This document shows positions 8,230 to 18,840 of a stretch of DNA of 40,795 bases, piece by piece. Made by a program: the position numbers and the translations under genes. The notes below the pieces were generated by a model, which worked only from the letters and a program-made list of their open reading frames with translations, did no database searches and was not told the DNA's origin. Each line of letters opens with the position of its first letter. Position 1 is the first letter of the stretch. The stretch comes from Candidatus Parabeggiatoa sp. nov. 2 (lineage in GTDB: Bacteria; Pseudomonadota; Gammaproteobacteria; Beggiatoales; Beggiatoaceae): assembly GCA_002085445.1 (NCBI GenBank), contig NBMI01000035.1:1-40795 (forward strand), read 5' to 3'.

Positions 8230-10002
8230 TCATCGAGAAGTTTTTGTAGACGCGACATATAAGGGTGACTTCTGCAACAGATAATAATCCATCACTTTTT
8301 TGGCAAGGGGTGCCGCAATTTTACTGCCGCTGCCACCATTTTCCACAATCACCGACACGGCAATGCGAGGCTTCTTTAACGGGGCAAATGCGACAAACAA
8401 AGCGTGGTCATGGTATTTTTTGGCAAGTTTTTTGGCATTATACGTTTCTTTCTGTTTAATGGTGATGACTTGCGCCGTACCGGTTTTGCCCGCGAAGCGA
8501 TAACGAGAATTTTTGCTCACTTTTTTAGCGGTACCTCTCCACCCATGAACCACCGCTTTCATCCCGCCAATCGCTGTATTCCAATAGCTCGCGTGCTTAA
8601 GAACAATGGTGGTTTGTAGAGTCGGTGGCACAACGGTCATTTCATTGTTTCTGGCATCATCCATCGCAAAAACAACGCGGGGTTGTGTAAATCGACCGCG
8701 ATTGCTTAAAGTTGCGGTAGCAACCGCCAATTGTAAAGGCCCACTAATATCTATACCCGTTTTTTCACCAAAACCAAACCGTCTCATAAAGGTGTGTAGG
8801 CGATCTATGCCGAGATCATGTGCGAGCGAGTAAAAGTAAACATCGCAGGATTGTTCTATGGCTTGGTGTAGGTTCATACTGCCATGTCCACTTTTTTTCC
8901 AATCGCGGTAGCGGTGTTTGTGACCCTTGAGGCTGTACCAGCCCCGACACCAAGTCCGACTGCGTGGGGTTCTTGTGCCATATTCTAAGCCCGCCAAACC
9001 AACAAAGGCTTTGACGGTGGAGCCGGGGGGATATTGTCCACGTATGGCGCGGTTGATGAGAGGCCGAGCGAGTGAATCGCGCAGTTTGTGGTAGGTTTTG
9101 GTATCAATACCGTTGACAAAGAGGTTGGGGTCATAGTGGGGCATGCTAACGAGGGCGAGTACGCCGCCGCTTTTGGGTTCAATGGCGACAACGGCGGCGC
9201 GGTGTTTGGCGACGAGGCGTTCGATATCCTTTTGCAAAGAGATATCTATATTGAGATACAGGTTTTTGCCGGGGACCGGGGGAGTACGTTCCAGTATGCG
9301 GACGATGTGCCCTTGTGCGTTAGTTTCGGCGTGTTGGAAGCCGGTTTTGCCATGCAGTTCTTTTTCATAGTATTTTTCTACACCCGTTTTGCCTATGTAG
9401 TTGGTGCCCATATAATTGGATTTGTCTATGATTTTAAGTTCATGTTCGTTTATTCTTCCAACATAGCCAATGACGTGGGCACCCGTTGAACCGAGAGGGT
9501 AGTAGCGGGTGAGGTTGCTCTTGATTTCGATACCCCCGAAGAAGCGGTGGCTGTGGACAGAGAAGCGATCCACTTCGTCTTTTGTGAGTCTATAGCGTAA
9601 CGGGACGGTTATAAAGCGGCGACTTTGCTTCAATTGTTTTTTGAAGCGTTTAATGTCTTTTTCCTCTATGGCAATTATTTTACTGATTTCTTGAAGCAGA
9701 AAATCAATGTTTTTAACCTTTTCAGGAATGACTTCTAAACTGTAGGACACGCGATTCTCGACCAGTGGTACACCGTTACGGTCATAAATCAATCCGCGCG
9801 TAGGAGGCAACGGTAAAGTCTTGATGCGATTATCTTTTGAGAGTGTAATGTAATGTTCATGAGCATTCACCTGCAAAAAATATAGACGTACAACAATAAG
9901 CGATAATAAGACGAACATCATTAACCAAGCAACTATTACGCGGTTGCTGAAGATTTTATTCTCGCTAGTAGCATCTTTGAGTATAAATCGTGCTGATGAC
10001 AT
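8230..10002 (-). CDS. mrdA: Penicillin-binding protein 2 (elongasome transpeptidase)
   Basis: Class B PBP that cross-links peptidoglycan during cell elongation as partner of RodA. A single N-terminal membrane helix lies at residues 23-45. The pedestal domain contains LPPTRGLIYDRNGVPL and RYYPLGSTGAHVIGYVG. The transpeptidase motifs are PPGSTVK (S328 and K331), SCD (385-387, the SxN-equivalent) and KTG in FAGKTGTAQV. The 590-residue length is slightly short of E. coli PBP2 (633). It sits immediately upstream of rodA and 104 bases downstream of mreD. Confidence 0.96.
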   Translation of the reverse strand: MSSARFILKDATSENKIFSNRVIVAWLMMFVLLSLIVVRLYFLQVNAHEHYITLSKDNRIKTLPLPPTRGLIYDRNGVPLVENRVSYSLEVIPEKVKNIDFLLQEISKIIAIEEKDIKRFKKQLKQSRRFITVPLRYRLTKDEVDRFSVHSHRFFGGIEIKSNLTRYYPLGSTGAHVIGYVGRINEHELKIIDKSNYMGTNYIGKTGVEKYYEKELHGKTGFQHAETNAQGHIVRILERTPPVPGKNLYLNIDISLQKDIERLVAKHRAAVVAIEPKSGGVLALVSMPHYDPNLFVNGIDTKTYHKLRDSLARPLINRAIRGQYPPGSTVKAFVGLAGLEYGTRTPRSRTWCRGWYSLKGHKHRYRDWKKSGHGSMNLHQAIEQSCDVYFYSLAHDLGIDRLHTFMRRFGFGEKTGIDISGPLQLAVATATLSNRGRFTQPRVVFAMDDARNNEMTVVPPTLQTTIVLKHASYWNTAIGGMKAVVHGWRGTAKKVSKNSRYRFAGKTGTAQVITIKQKETYNAKKLAKKYHDHALFVAFAPLKKPRIAVSVIVENGGSGSKIAAPLAKKVMDYYLLQKSPLYVASTKTSR

Positions 10003-10007
10003 ATCAG

Positions 10008-10052
10008 TTTTCAGTTTGAAGTGTAAGTTTTCAGTTTGAAGTGTAAGTTTTC
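10008..10052. repeat. 20-bp tandem duplication upstream of mrdA
   Basis: GTTTTCAGTTTGAAGTGTAA occurs twice head to tail between mreD and mrdA, just upstream of the mrdA start. It belongs to the CAGTTTTCAGTTT/CAGTTATCAGTTT vocabulary found beside several genes of this cluster. Confidence 0.75.
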
Positions 10053-10105
10053 AGCCAAAGAAATTGTCCTTGCTCTTTTACCCTAACCCCTTTCCCTTTT
10101 TCCTG

Positions 10106-10594
10106 TCAATCAACGCGATAAGTGCGTCGAATGTCGCGCAATATTACAAATAACCAAGGCCACAGTATCATGCTGGTAATAGCCGGATAGATAAACGACC
10201 ATCCCACTTGTGGATGGCCCAAAATACCGCGCATCCATGCGCCTAGCCCTTGACTCATTGTGATAAACACAAACACCCATAGCGCTTGTCGCCACCTTGG
10301 AAATAAGCGCATCTGCCGATGCAGTTTGACATTTATATAGGCAATCAAACTCAGACTAAACGCATGTTGCCCCAACAAAGTATCATTCAATACGTCATGG
10401 ATAACCCCAACAAACCAACCCGTCGCCACGCCCACTCGTTGAGGAGCAGCTATACACCAGTAGATTAAAACCATGGCAACCCAATCGGGACGCCAGACGG
10501 TTGCCCAAGCTGGCAAAGGCATAATAGCTAACATAAAACTCAAAACGAAACTGAGAATGATAACCCAGCCGCCATGATGTTGTTCTAAATTCAT
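10106..10594 (-). CDS. mreD: Rod-shape-determining protein MreD
   Basis: Small inner-membrane component of the MreBCD elongasome. The 162-residue protein has about five hydrophobic segments; WRPDWVAMVLIYWCIAAPQRVGVATGWFVGVIHDVL is a typical MreD core with the RP[DN]W motif and the G..HD segment. It lies between mreC and mrdA in the conserved order, but 573 bases separate it from mreC, so it may need its own promoter. Confidence 0.94.
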   Translation of the reverse strand: MNLEQHHGGWVIILSFVLSFMLAIMPLPAWATVWRPDWVAMVLIYWCIAAPQRVGVATGWFVGVIHDVLNDTLLGQHAFSLSLIAYINVKLHRQMRLFPRWRQALWVFVFITMSQGLGAWMRGILGHPQVGWSFIYPAITSMILWPWLFVILRDIRRTYRVD

Positions 10595-11167
10595 TTTTAT
10601 CAGTTATCAGTTCGAGGCAAATAAGTTCCTGAAAAACTTTTGCCTCTAAATCAGTTAAGTCCCCAAGCACAATGAATCCTCCTTGGCCGCTTATAAATTC
10701 CCCTTATTACCAACTTATCAATACCCATAAGTTGGTAAGTCATTGAAAATTATAAATGATATGGCGTTGTGGATTTTGATAAATCTAGAGCTTTCGCACT
10801 GGACAAAAAACAACATTGGATTTTATTATAATGATTATTTGCGGGGCAACCGGCGTGTTATTTTTTTGTGCGTCAGTTCTAAATTCTGTAATGGTCAACA
10901 ATAGGTTAAAATTTGAGGTGCGAATTTTGAGGCGGGCATCACGTCTCCGTCACCTACAAAAACTAGTTGAAATTATATATAAAACAAATTTTACTTCAAT
11001 GGGTTATGGGATTGACCGCTCAAAGATCAAAGCTCAAAATTCGCGCCCGATCAAATTGGCTAATTGGGAGCGGTGTTGACTACAACCTCTTGTTGACCAC
11101 TACAGTAAGTTCTAAATTCTTATCAAGGGGGGGACTGCCCATCAAGTACCTCTGCTCAGGGACTTGT
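10595..11167. other. Enlarged mreC-mreD gap, no supported gene
   Basis: Genomes with this operon usually have mreC and mreD nearly touching; here 573 bases intervene. The stretch has CAACTTATCAATACCCATAAGTTGG (an inverted repeat around 10708-10738), AT-rich DNA with a plus-strand open frame (10816-11079) showing one hydrophobic N-terminal segment but no recognisable family, and TGTTCACTG tandem copies near 11165. I do not call the open frame a gene. Confidence 0.5.
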
Positions 11168-12031
11168 TCACTGTTCACTGTTCACTGATAACTGTTCACT
11201 GACAACTGACTTCCATACCAGTAAAACCTCACGATTGCGTTCCAAAGCCGCTCTCGGCAGAGCATGCACTTGTGCGTAAGGCTTGCCTATATCAGGAATC
11301 ACCTCGATAACTGTACCAACGGGATAGCTCTTAGGAAATTTTCCACCAACGCCAGAAGTAACAATCAAGTCGCCAACTTTGATGCCAGTATTGAGCCCGA
11401 TATTGGATAAATACAGTAAAGAAAGGCGATTGACCGTACCCATTCCCTTGGCGACGGTACGCAATCCCGTCCGTATCACTTGCACCGGCAGTTCATGGTC
11501 TGGATCAGTAATGAGCATGACGGTGCTGGAAACCGGCCCAACATGGACTACCAGCCCCATCACGCCTTGGGCATCTATCACCGGTTGATCAATAAACACA
11601 CCATGGTTTTTACCCTTATCAATCAATATTTTACGTCTTGACGGCCCTAACTCGACAGCCAACACTTCAGCCACTTGTACCCGTTCGCCGACTCTCACCG
11701 AAGCGCCGAGTAGCCGCCGCAGACGCTCATTTTCACTCTTCAAATCTTGAAATTTTTGCAAAGTGACCTGCAAATGCAGGTTTTCCTCACGCAACTGAGC
11801 ATTTTCTTCAAGCAAGTTGATGCGGCTAGTGGCGCTCATAGACAACCACTGACCCGCCTTCACGGGCAAATTCACTAAATACTGAATGGGATAAACCAAG
11901 GCCAATAAATGTGTACGCACCGTCCCCAAATAATCCAAACGGCGATCTACGACCATTAAAGCAATTGAGGCTAACACAAAGACCACCGTCCGCACGGTCA
12001 GCGTTCGCCCCTCTATAATCGAAGGTTTCAT
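11168..12031 (-). CDS. mreC: Rod-shape-determining protein MreC with repeat-coded tail
   Basis: MreC is a bitopic inner-membrane protein whose periplasmic beta-barrels stimulate PBP2-RodA. A membrane helix lies near residues 12-28. A coiled coil follows (LLEENAQLREENLHLQVTLQ, then KSENERLRRLLG), then the two-barrel domain with DKGKNHGVFIDQPVID, GLVVHVGPVSSTVMLITD and TSGVGGKFPKSYPVGTV. The normal domain ends near LLVWKS; the last twelve residues VVSEQLSVNSEQ are coded by the local TGTTCACTGATAACTG repeats, so the stop codon lies inside repeat DNA. It lies 137 bases downstream of mreB. Confidence 0.95.
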   Translation of the reverse strand: MKPSIIEGRTLTVRTVVFVLASIALMVVDRRLDYLGTVRTHLLALVYPIQYLVNLPVKAGQWLSMSATSRINLLEENAQLREENLHLQVTLQKFQDLKSENERLRRLLGASVRVGERVQVAEVLAVELGPSRRKILIDKGKNHGVFIDQPVIDAQGVMGLVVHVGPVSSTVMLITDPDHELPVQVIRTGLRTVAKGMGTVNRLSLLYLSNIGLNTGIKVGDLIVTSGVGGKFPKSYPVGTVIEVIPDIGKPYAQVHALPRAALERNREVLLVWKSVVSEQLSVNSEQ

Positions 12032-12168
12032 CTCAGCCCCTTGTTTAAGTTGAAAGTTTCAGTTATCAGTTTCAGTTATCATGTCAATGCTCATTGTCAA
12101 TTCCCCATCCCCAATTCTCCGTTGCCAATTTGAAACGATAACTGTTCAGTTAAACTTAACACACCGAA

Positions 12169-13361
<1,193 letters not shown>

Positions 13362-13649
13362 ATGTCTTTACCAAAAGAAGAAGTTGAAAAAATTGCCCAC
13401 TTGGCCCGTATTTCGTTAAGTGTGCAAGACATTCCACTTTACACACGCCATTTGTCCGATATCCTAGACTTTGTTGAACAGATGAAGAGCGTTGATACAA
13501 CAGGCATAACACCCATGGCACACCCCCTTGATGCTCTAGCGCGGCTACGCGCCGATGTGGTGTCAGAAACCAACCTTTGCTCTCATTTTCAAACCATTGC
13601 GCCACAGGTTGAAGCCGGCCTGTATTTGGTACCTAAAGTTATTGAGTAG
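13362..13649 (+). CDS. gatC: Asp-tRNA(Asn)/Glu-tRNA(Gln) amidotransferase subunit C
   Basis: GatC stabilises the GatA-GatB complex that turns Glu-tRNA(Gln) and Asp-tRNA(Asn) into the amidated forms. I chose the ATG at 13362 over a TTG at 13341 because GGAG lies seven bases before it and the protein then begins MSLPKEEVEKIAHLARI, as in homologues. The 95-residue length is normal and the DFVEQMKSVDTTGITPMAHP core is diagnostic. gatA follows after 103 bases of AT-rich repeat DNA. Confidence 0.96.
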   Translation: MSLPKEEVEKIAHLARISLSVQDIPLYTRHLSDILDFVEQMKSVDTTGITPMAHPLDALARLRADVVSETNLCSHFQTIAPQVEAGLYLVPKVIE

Positions 13650-13752
13650 AAAGTTTCATTTATAATTATAATTATCAATTATCAGTTATAAGTTTAAGTT
13701 AGAAGTTTAAATGTCTTGAAGAACTCCTGAACGGCTCTATCGAAACGTTAAT

Positions 13753-15207
13753 ATGCACAATAAAACACTTACCGAACTTTCTCATGCTTTACATCTGCGT
13801 GAATGCTCTAGTGTTGAATTGACCCGTTATTTTTTAGAACGGATTGAACGCTATGATGCACACTTGAACAGTTTTATTAGCGTCACCCCCGAAATGGCTC
13901 TAGCAAAAGCCACAGCGGCCGATGAACGCTTAGCAAAGAACGAGGCTGAACCACTGACGGGAATTCCCATCGTCTATAAGGATATTTTCTGTACCAAGGG
14001 TATCAAAACCTCATGCGGCTCGAAAATGCTGGATAATTTTATTGCCCCCTACGATGCAACCGTCGTCGAAAAATGTCAGGCTGCGGGCATGGTCATGTTG
14101 GGTAAAACCAATATGGACGAATTTGCTATGGGGTCTTCTAATGAAAACAGTTTTTATGGTGCCGTAAAAAATCCTTGGGATACGAAGGCGGTGCCCGGTG
14201 GCTCTTCGGGTGGCTCGACCGCCGCCGTCGCCGCCCGTCTAACCCCCGTTGCCACCGGAACCGACACCGGTGGCTCTATCCGCCAACCGGCCGCTTTATG
14301 TGGCGTGACGGGATTAAAACCGACCTACGGCCAGGTGTCACGTTATGGCATGATTGCGTTTGCGTCCAGTTTAGACCAAGGTGGCCCCATAGGGCATAGT
14401 GCCGAAGAGGTCGCGCTACTGTTAAACGTGATGGCCGGTTTTGATGAACGCGATTCAACTTCTTTAGATCACCCGCAAGAAGATTACACTACCTATTTAA
14501 ACGAGAGTCTCAAAGGATTAAAAATCGGTTTACCCAAAGAATATTTTGGCGAAGGCTTAGACGTGGGGGTGGCTAAGGTGTTAGATGCCGCCATCAAAGA
14601 ATTGGAGCAAGCGGGCGCAACCTTGCATGAAATCCATTTACCCCAGACTCATTTAGCCGTGCCGGTTTATTATATCATTGCACCGGCCGAATGCTCCTCT
14701 AATTTATCGCGCTATGATGGCGTGCGCTTTGGTCATCGTTGTGAAAATCCTACAGATTTAATGGACTTATATAAACGCTCACGGGGTGAGGGCTTTGGTG
14801 GAGAAGTCAAGCGCCGTATTATGATAGGCACTTACGCTCTCTCGGCGGGTTATTATGATGCCTATTATCTGAAAGCGGGGCAAATTCGTCGCTTAATTAG
14901 CAACGACTTTTCACAAGCCTTTAAACAAGTCGATGTCATTGTAGGGCCAACTTCGCCCACCCCGCCCTTTAATCTTGGTGAAAAAGTCAATGACCCGGTG
15001 ACAATGTATTTATCTGATATTTATACAATTCCTGCTAATTTAGCGGGCCTGCCGGCCTTATCCATACCGGCCGGCTTTGTGAATCAACGCCCCGTTGGAC
15101 TGCAATTGATAGGCAATTATTTGAGTGAAGCGCGATTACTGAATGTTGCCCATCAATATCAGCAACGCACGGATTGGCATAAATCGGTCCCGCCAAATTT
15201 TGCCTAG
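13753..15207 (+). CDS. gatA: Asp-tRNA(Asn)/Glu-tRNA(Gln) amidotransferase subunit A
   Basis: GatA is the glutaminase subunit that releases ammonia for tRNA amidation; it belongs to the amidase-signature family. The Ser-cisSer-Lys catalytic set is K76 (IVYKD), S151 (PGGSSGGST) and S175 (DTGGSIRQP), each three residues earlier than in well-studied GatA proteins. The 484-residue length is complete. gatB follows, but only after 587 bases of repeats and a decayed copy of the gatB start. Confidence 0.98.
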   Translation: MHNKTLTELSHALHLRECSSVELTRYFLERIERYDAHLNSFISVTPEMALAKATAADERLAKNEAEPLTGIPIVYKDIFCTKGIKTSCGSKMLDNFIAPYDATVVEKCQAAGMVMLGKTNMDEFAMGSSNENSFYGAVKNPWDTKAVPGGSSGGSTAAVAARLTPVATGTDTGGSIRQPAALCGVTGLKPTYGQVSRYGMIAFASSLDQGGPIGHSAEEVALLLNVMAGFDERDSTSLDHPQEDYTTYLNESLKGLKIGLPKEYFGEGLDVGVAKVLDAAIKELEQAGATLHEIHLPQTHLAVPVYYIIAPAECSSNLSRYDGVRFGHRCENPTDLMDLYKRSRGEGFGGEVKRRIMIGTYALSAGYYDAYYLKAGQIRRLISNDFSQAFKQVDVIVGPTSPTPPFNLGEKVNDPVTMYLSDIYTIPANLAGLPALSIPAGFVNQRPVGLQLIGNYLSEARLLNVAHQYQQRTDWHKSVPPNFA

Positions 15208-15454
15208 TCATTGGTATACTGCACATAAATTGCGTTTTTGATCTCGCTTCGCTTTCTTACTTTGGCATCGAGGGGTGTGTAAATAACAGTTTGCAGTATA
15301 TTTGATGAGAAACAAGGAAATCAAAGATAAAATGTTTATGGCGCTGTGACAACTTAAGTCTCGCCCATCAAGTTAAGACAAAAACGAGGTGAAGTGCGGC
15401 CGTTGAAGGATAAAGTTTTTGTGCAAAAAAAAATTTAGCCTAACAAGTTTATTT

Positions 15455-15624
15455 TTTTGACTCAATTAAAACAAATTCCGTCCAAAGTGAAAGCTTTTGA
15501 CTCAATTAAAACGAATTCCGTCCAAAGTGAAAGCTTTTGACTCAATTAAAACGAATTCCGTCCAAAGTGAAAGCTTTTGACTAAAATAAAACGAATTCCG
15601 TCCAAAGTGAAAGCTTTAGACTCA
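15455..15624. repeat. Exact 40-bp tandem array between gatA and gatB
   Basis: Four contiguous 40-bp units (15455-15494, 15495-15534, 15535-15574, 15575-15614) plus a partial fifth. Each runs TTTTGACTCAATTAAAACGA then ATTCCGTCCAAAGTGAAAGC. Unit 1 differs at one position (CAAATTCC) and unit 4 reads TAAAATAAAA. There are no spacers, so it is not CRISPR. The rest of the gatA-gatB gap (15208-15454 and 15625-15699) has no recognisable gene. Confidence 0.95.
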
Positions 15625-15699
15625 TTTTGCTAGGAATTTTATTACCCGTTCCGGCATGTCATTTTCACGGATTTTTCGTTAAGTTCCGTATAAGTATAC

Positions 15700-15774
15700 C
15701 AATTACTGAGGTTGAAATTATGGCATGGGAAACAGTTATAGGCTAATTAGCGACGAAAAGTAAAATTCTGAAGG
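15700..15774 (+). pseudogene. Decayed tandem duplicate of the gatB ribosome-binding site and 5' end
   Basis: AATTACTGAGGTTGAAATTA followed by TGGCATGGGAAAC occurs here and again 75 bases later, where it begins the real gatB. This first copy keeps the GAGG ribosome-binding site and ATG at 15720 but reads MAWETVIG then stop. Relative to gatB it has lost about 17 bases after GGCT, then realigns at GGCGACAAAAAGTAAAATT (here AGCGACGAAAAGTAAAATT). A good initiation site thus precedes gatB with an eight-codon frame. Confidence 0.85.
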
Positions 15775-15794
15775 TAATTACTGAGGTTGAAATT

Positions 15795-17228
15795 ATGGCA
15801 TGGGAAACGGTTATAGGCTTAGAAATTCACGCCCAATTGGCGACAAAAAGTAAAATTTTCTCTGGTGCATCAACCGCTTATGGTGCGCCACCCAATACAC
15901 AAGCCTGTGCGGTGGATTTGGGCTTGCCGGGCGTGTTGCCGGTGCTTAATGAAGAGGTGGTGCGTATGGCTGCTAAATTAGGGTTGGCTATCGATGCAAC
16001 CGTTGCACCGCGCTCCGTGTTTGCGCGAAAAAATTATTTTTATCCCGATTTACCCAAGGGCTACCAAATCAGTCAATATGAATTGCCCATCGTCAAAAAT
16101 GGGCATCTTCAAATTGAAGTCGATGACGAAGAAAAAACCATCGGCATTACTCGCGCCCATTTGGAAGAGGATGCTGGCAAATCTTTGCATGAGGACTTTC
16201 ACGGGTTAAGCGGCATTGATCTCAATCGGGCGGGAACACCTTTGTTGGAAATTGTGTCGGAGCCAGATATGCGCTCCCCCACCGAGGCGATTGCCTACAT
16301 GAAAAAAATGCATTCGTTGGTGCGCTATTTGGAGATTTGTGATGGCAATATGCAAGAAGGCTCTTTCCGTTGTGATGCCAATATCTCCGTGCGCCCCAAA
16401 GGGCAAAAAGAATTTGGTACTCGCACCGAGTTGAAAAATCTTAACTCATTTCGCTTTGTTGAGCGTGCCCTCAATTTTGAAATTGAGCGGCAAATTGATG
16501 TGCTAGAAAGCGGTGGCACTGTCGTGCAAGAAACCCGCTTGTATGATGCTGATAAAAATGAAACCCGCTCTATGCGTGCCAAGGAAGAAGCCAATGATTA
16601 CCGCTATTTCCCTGATCCAGATTTGTTGCCGTTGGTGATTGAGCCGGCATTTTTAGAGCAAGTCAAGGCCGATTTGCCCGAATTACCAGATGAGAAAAAA
16701 CGTCGGTTTATGCCGCAATATGGCCTCTCTTTGTACGATGCCAGCATGTTGACAAGTAGCCGTGAATTGGCTGATTATTTTGAAGAAACTGTCAAACTCT
16801 CCGGCTGCGAGGCAAAACGGTGTGCCAACTGGGTAATGGGTGATTTGGCGGCCTTTTTAAATAAAAATAACTTGGATATTACTGCCTCTCCCGTCAGTGC
16901 CGATCAACTGGCGGGCATGTTGCGCCGTATCACCGACAAAACTATTTCTGGCAAAATCGCTAAAAAAGTCTTTGAAGCGATGTGGGGCGGTGAAGGTGAT
17001 GCCGATACCATTATTGAAAAACGTGGACTTAAACAAGTCACCAACACTGGCGCGATTGAAAAACTCATTGATGAAGTGTTAGCCAACAATCCTAAGCAAT
17101 TGCAAGACTATAGAGGCGGCAAAGAGAAACTGTTTGGCTTTTTTGTCGGGCAAGTGATGAAGGCTTCAAGGGGCAAGGCGAATCCTGCCCAAGTCAATGA
17201 GTTGTTGAAGAAGAAGTTGTCGCAATGA
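15795..17228 (+). CDS. gatB: Asp-tRNA(Asn)/Glu-tRNA(Gln) amidotransferase subunit B
   Basis: GatB binds the misacylated tRNA, phosphorylates the Glu or Asp side chain and transfers ammonia from GatA. The 477-residue protein is complete: [20 protein letters not shown] at the start, the [13 protein letters not shown] and [15 protein letters not shown] kinase-site segments, [14 protein letters not shown] and a C-terminal YqeY-like helical tail. The start is fixed by GAGG at 15783 and homology. A decayed duplicate of its 5' end sits immediately upstream. Confidence 0.98.
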   Translation: MAWETVIGLEIHAQLATKSKIFSGASTAYGAPPNTQACAVDLGLPGVLPVLNEEVVRMAAKLGLAIDATVAPRSVFARKNYFYPDLPKGYQISQYELPIVKNGHLQIEVDDEEKTIGITRAHLEEDAGKSLHEDFHGLSGIDLNRAGTPLLEIVSEPDMRSPTEAIAYMKKMHSLVRYLEICDGNMQEGSFRCDANISVRPKGQKEFGTRTELKNLNSFRFVERALNFEIERQIDVLESGGTVVQETRLYDADKNETRSMRAKEEANDYRYFPDPDLLPLVIEPAFLEQVKADLPELPDEKKRRFMPQYGLSLYDASMLTSSRELADYFEETVKLSGCEAKRCANWVMGDLAAFLNKNNLDITASPVSADQLAGMLRRITDKTISGKIAKKVFEAMWGGEGDADTIIEKRGLKQVTNTGAIEKLIDEVLANNPKQLQDYRGGKEKLFGFFVGQVMKASRGKANPAQVNELLKKKLSQ

Positions 17229-17255
17229 ATGGCGCTGAACTGACTGAACATTAAA

Positions 17256-17286
17256 GAAATCCGATTTTTCCCAAAAATCGGATTTC
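17256..17286. terminator. Perfect 14-bp hairpin after gatB
   Basis: GAAATCCGATTTTT, a CCC loop, and AAAAATCGGATTTC form a perfect 14-bp stem 28 bases after the gatB stop. It could terminate gatB, though no strict U tract follows. CATGGATTTCT is then repeated. A relative of the stem occurs near 1050, so it is also a dispersed repeat. Confidence 0.55.
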
Positions 17287-17356
17287 TCATGGATTTCTCA
17301 TGGATTTCTGGAACCGATATCGATCTCCGATTTTTCCAAAAAGAGGTTAATTCTAA

Positions 17357-18718
17357 ATGTTTGAAAATCTCACACAGCGTCTCGGTAAAACCCTGAAAAA
17401 TATACGTGGAAAGGGGCGCTTAAGCGAAAATAATATTAAAGAGGCACTGCGCGAGGTGCGGATGGCTTTGTTGGAGGCCGATGTCGCTTTGCCTGTCGTG
17501 AAAGAGTTTGTTGAGCAAGTCCGACTACGGGCGATTGGTCAAGAAGTCATTGGCAGTCTTACGCCGGGGCAAGCACTGATTGGGGTGGTGCGCGATGAAT
17601 TAACGCGGCTGATGGGCGAGCAGTGTGATGAACTCAATTTAAATGCGCCGGCACCCGTTGTGGTGTTGATGGCTGGGCTGCAAGGTTCTGGTAAAACGAC
17701 TACGGTGGCTAAGTTAGCGCATTGGCTAAAGGATCGTCAGAAAAAATCGGTGATGGTGGTGAGTTGCGACGTGTATCGCCCCGCTGCTATCAAGCAATTG
17801 GAAACTTTAGCTGATCAAGTGGGGGCCTTGTTTTTTGCCAGCGATTCCACACAAAAGCCGGTGGATATTGCCACCGCGGCCGTTTCGCAAGCTCGCAAGC
17901 AATTTGCGGATGTCTTGTTGATTGATACCGCTGGTCGTCTCCATATTGACGAAGAAATGATGAATGAAATTAAGGCCTTACATGCTGCGGCACCACCAAC
18001 GGAAACGTTGTTTGTGGTGGATAGCATGACGGGGCAAGATGCGGCGAATGCGGCTAAAGCTTTTAATGAGGCCTTGCCCTTAACGGGAGTGATTCTCACT
18101 AAGACAGATGGTGATGCGCGTGGCGGTGCGGCCTTGTCGGTGCGGCATATCACTGGGAAACCGATAAAATTTATCGGTGTGGGCGAAAAAACCAACGCGC
18201 TGGAGCCATTTTATCCGGATCGTCTCGCCTCAAGAATTATCGGCCAAGGTGATGTCCTCAGCATAATTGAGGAAGCGGAGCGCACCGTTGATAAGGAACA
18301 TGCCGAGAAATTCGTGGGCAAGTTGAAAAAAGGCAAGGGTTTTGATCTGGAAGATTTCCGCGCCCAATTGGTACAAATGCGAAGTATGGGCGGGGTGGTA
18401 AGTTTGATGGACAAAATACCGGGTATAGATCAAGTGCCAGAAAAAGCGAAGGCGATGGTAAACGATAAACAAATGAGTAGCATGGAAGCGATTATCAATT
18501 CAATGACTCCCCATGAGCGGCGTTTTCCAACGGTAATAAAAGGTTCCCGCAAGCGCCGCATTGCCAATGGTTCTGGAACAAAAATACCTGAGGTGAATCG
18601 TTTGCTTAAGCAGTTTGGTCAAATGCAAAAAATGTTCAAACAAGCGTCCAAAAAACGTGGGGTGTCTGGCCTCATGCGTGGTGTAAAAGGTAGAATGCCA
18701 CCGGGGATGCGGTTTTAG
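17357..18718 (+). CDS. ffh: Signal recognition particle protein Ffh
   Basis: Ffh is the SRP54 GTPase that, with 4.5S RNA, targets nascent membrane proteins to FtsY and the Sec translocon. The N domain begins MFENLTQRLGKTLKNIRGKG. The G domain has GLQGSGKTTT (108-117), DTAGRLHIDEEM and TKTDGDARGG. The Met-rich M domain carries SMEAIINSMTPHER and ends GRMPPGMRF. The 453-residue length is normal. An AGAGG precedes the ATG by about nine bases. The rpsP gene that often follows ffh is not in this window; a minus-strand pabB-like gene comes next. Confidence 0.98.
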   Translation: MFENLTQRLGKTLKNIRGKGRLSENNIKEALREVRMALLEADVALPVVKEFVEQVRLRAIGQEVIGSLTPGQALIGVVRDELTRLMGEQCDELNLNAPAPVVVLMAGLQGSGKTTTVAKLAHWLKDRQKKSVMVVSCDVYRPAAIKQLETLADQVGALFFASDSTQKPVDIATAAVSQARKQFADVLLIDTAGRLHIDEEMMNEIKALHAAAPPTETLFVVDSMTGQDAANAAKAFNEALPLTGVILTKTDGDARGGAALSVRHITGKPIKFIGVGEKTNALEPFYPDRLASRIIGQGDVLSIIEEAERTVDKEHAEKFVGKLKKGKGFDLEDFRAQLVQMRSMGGVVSLMDKIPGIDQVPEKAKAMVNDKQMSSMEAIINSMTPHERRFPTVIKGSRKRRIANGSGTKIPEVNRLLKQFGQMQKMFKQASKKRGVSGLMRGVKGRMPPGMRF

Positions 18719-18840
18719 GGCCTATCCGAAAACCTGATACCTACGGGGGTAACTACAAGGATTGGGTTAAAGCTGGGGTGGTGAAAATTGTGACGAGAAC
18801 GAATTTTAATCTTTATCTTAAGTGGCTTATTTTTTCCAAG

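Noticed and set aside
10816..11079. 87-residue plus-strand protein between mreD and mreC
   Set aside because: One hydrophobic N-terminal segment but no family, no ribosome-binding site and opposite strand within a repeat-filled gap; kept only as part of the gap description.
15455..15624. CRISPR-like array
   Set aside because: The 40-bp units are contiguous with no unique spacers, and no cas genes are nearby.
18719..18840. 4.5S RNA gene beside ffh
   Set aside because: The 120 bases after ffh do not show the conserved SRP RNA GGAA tetraloop stem.
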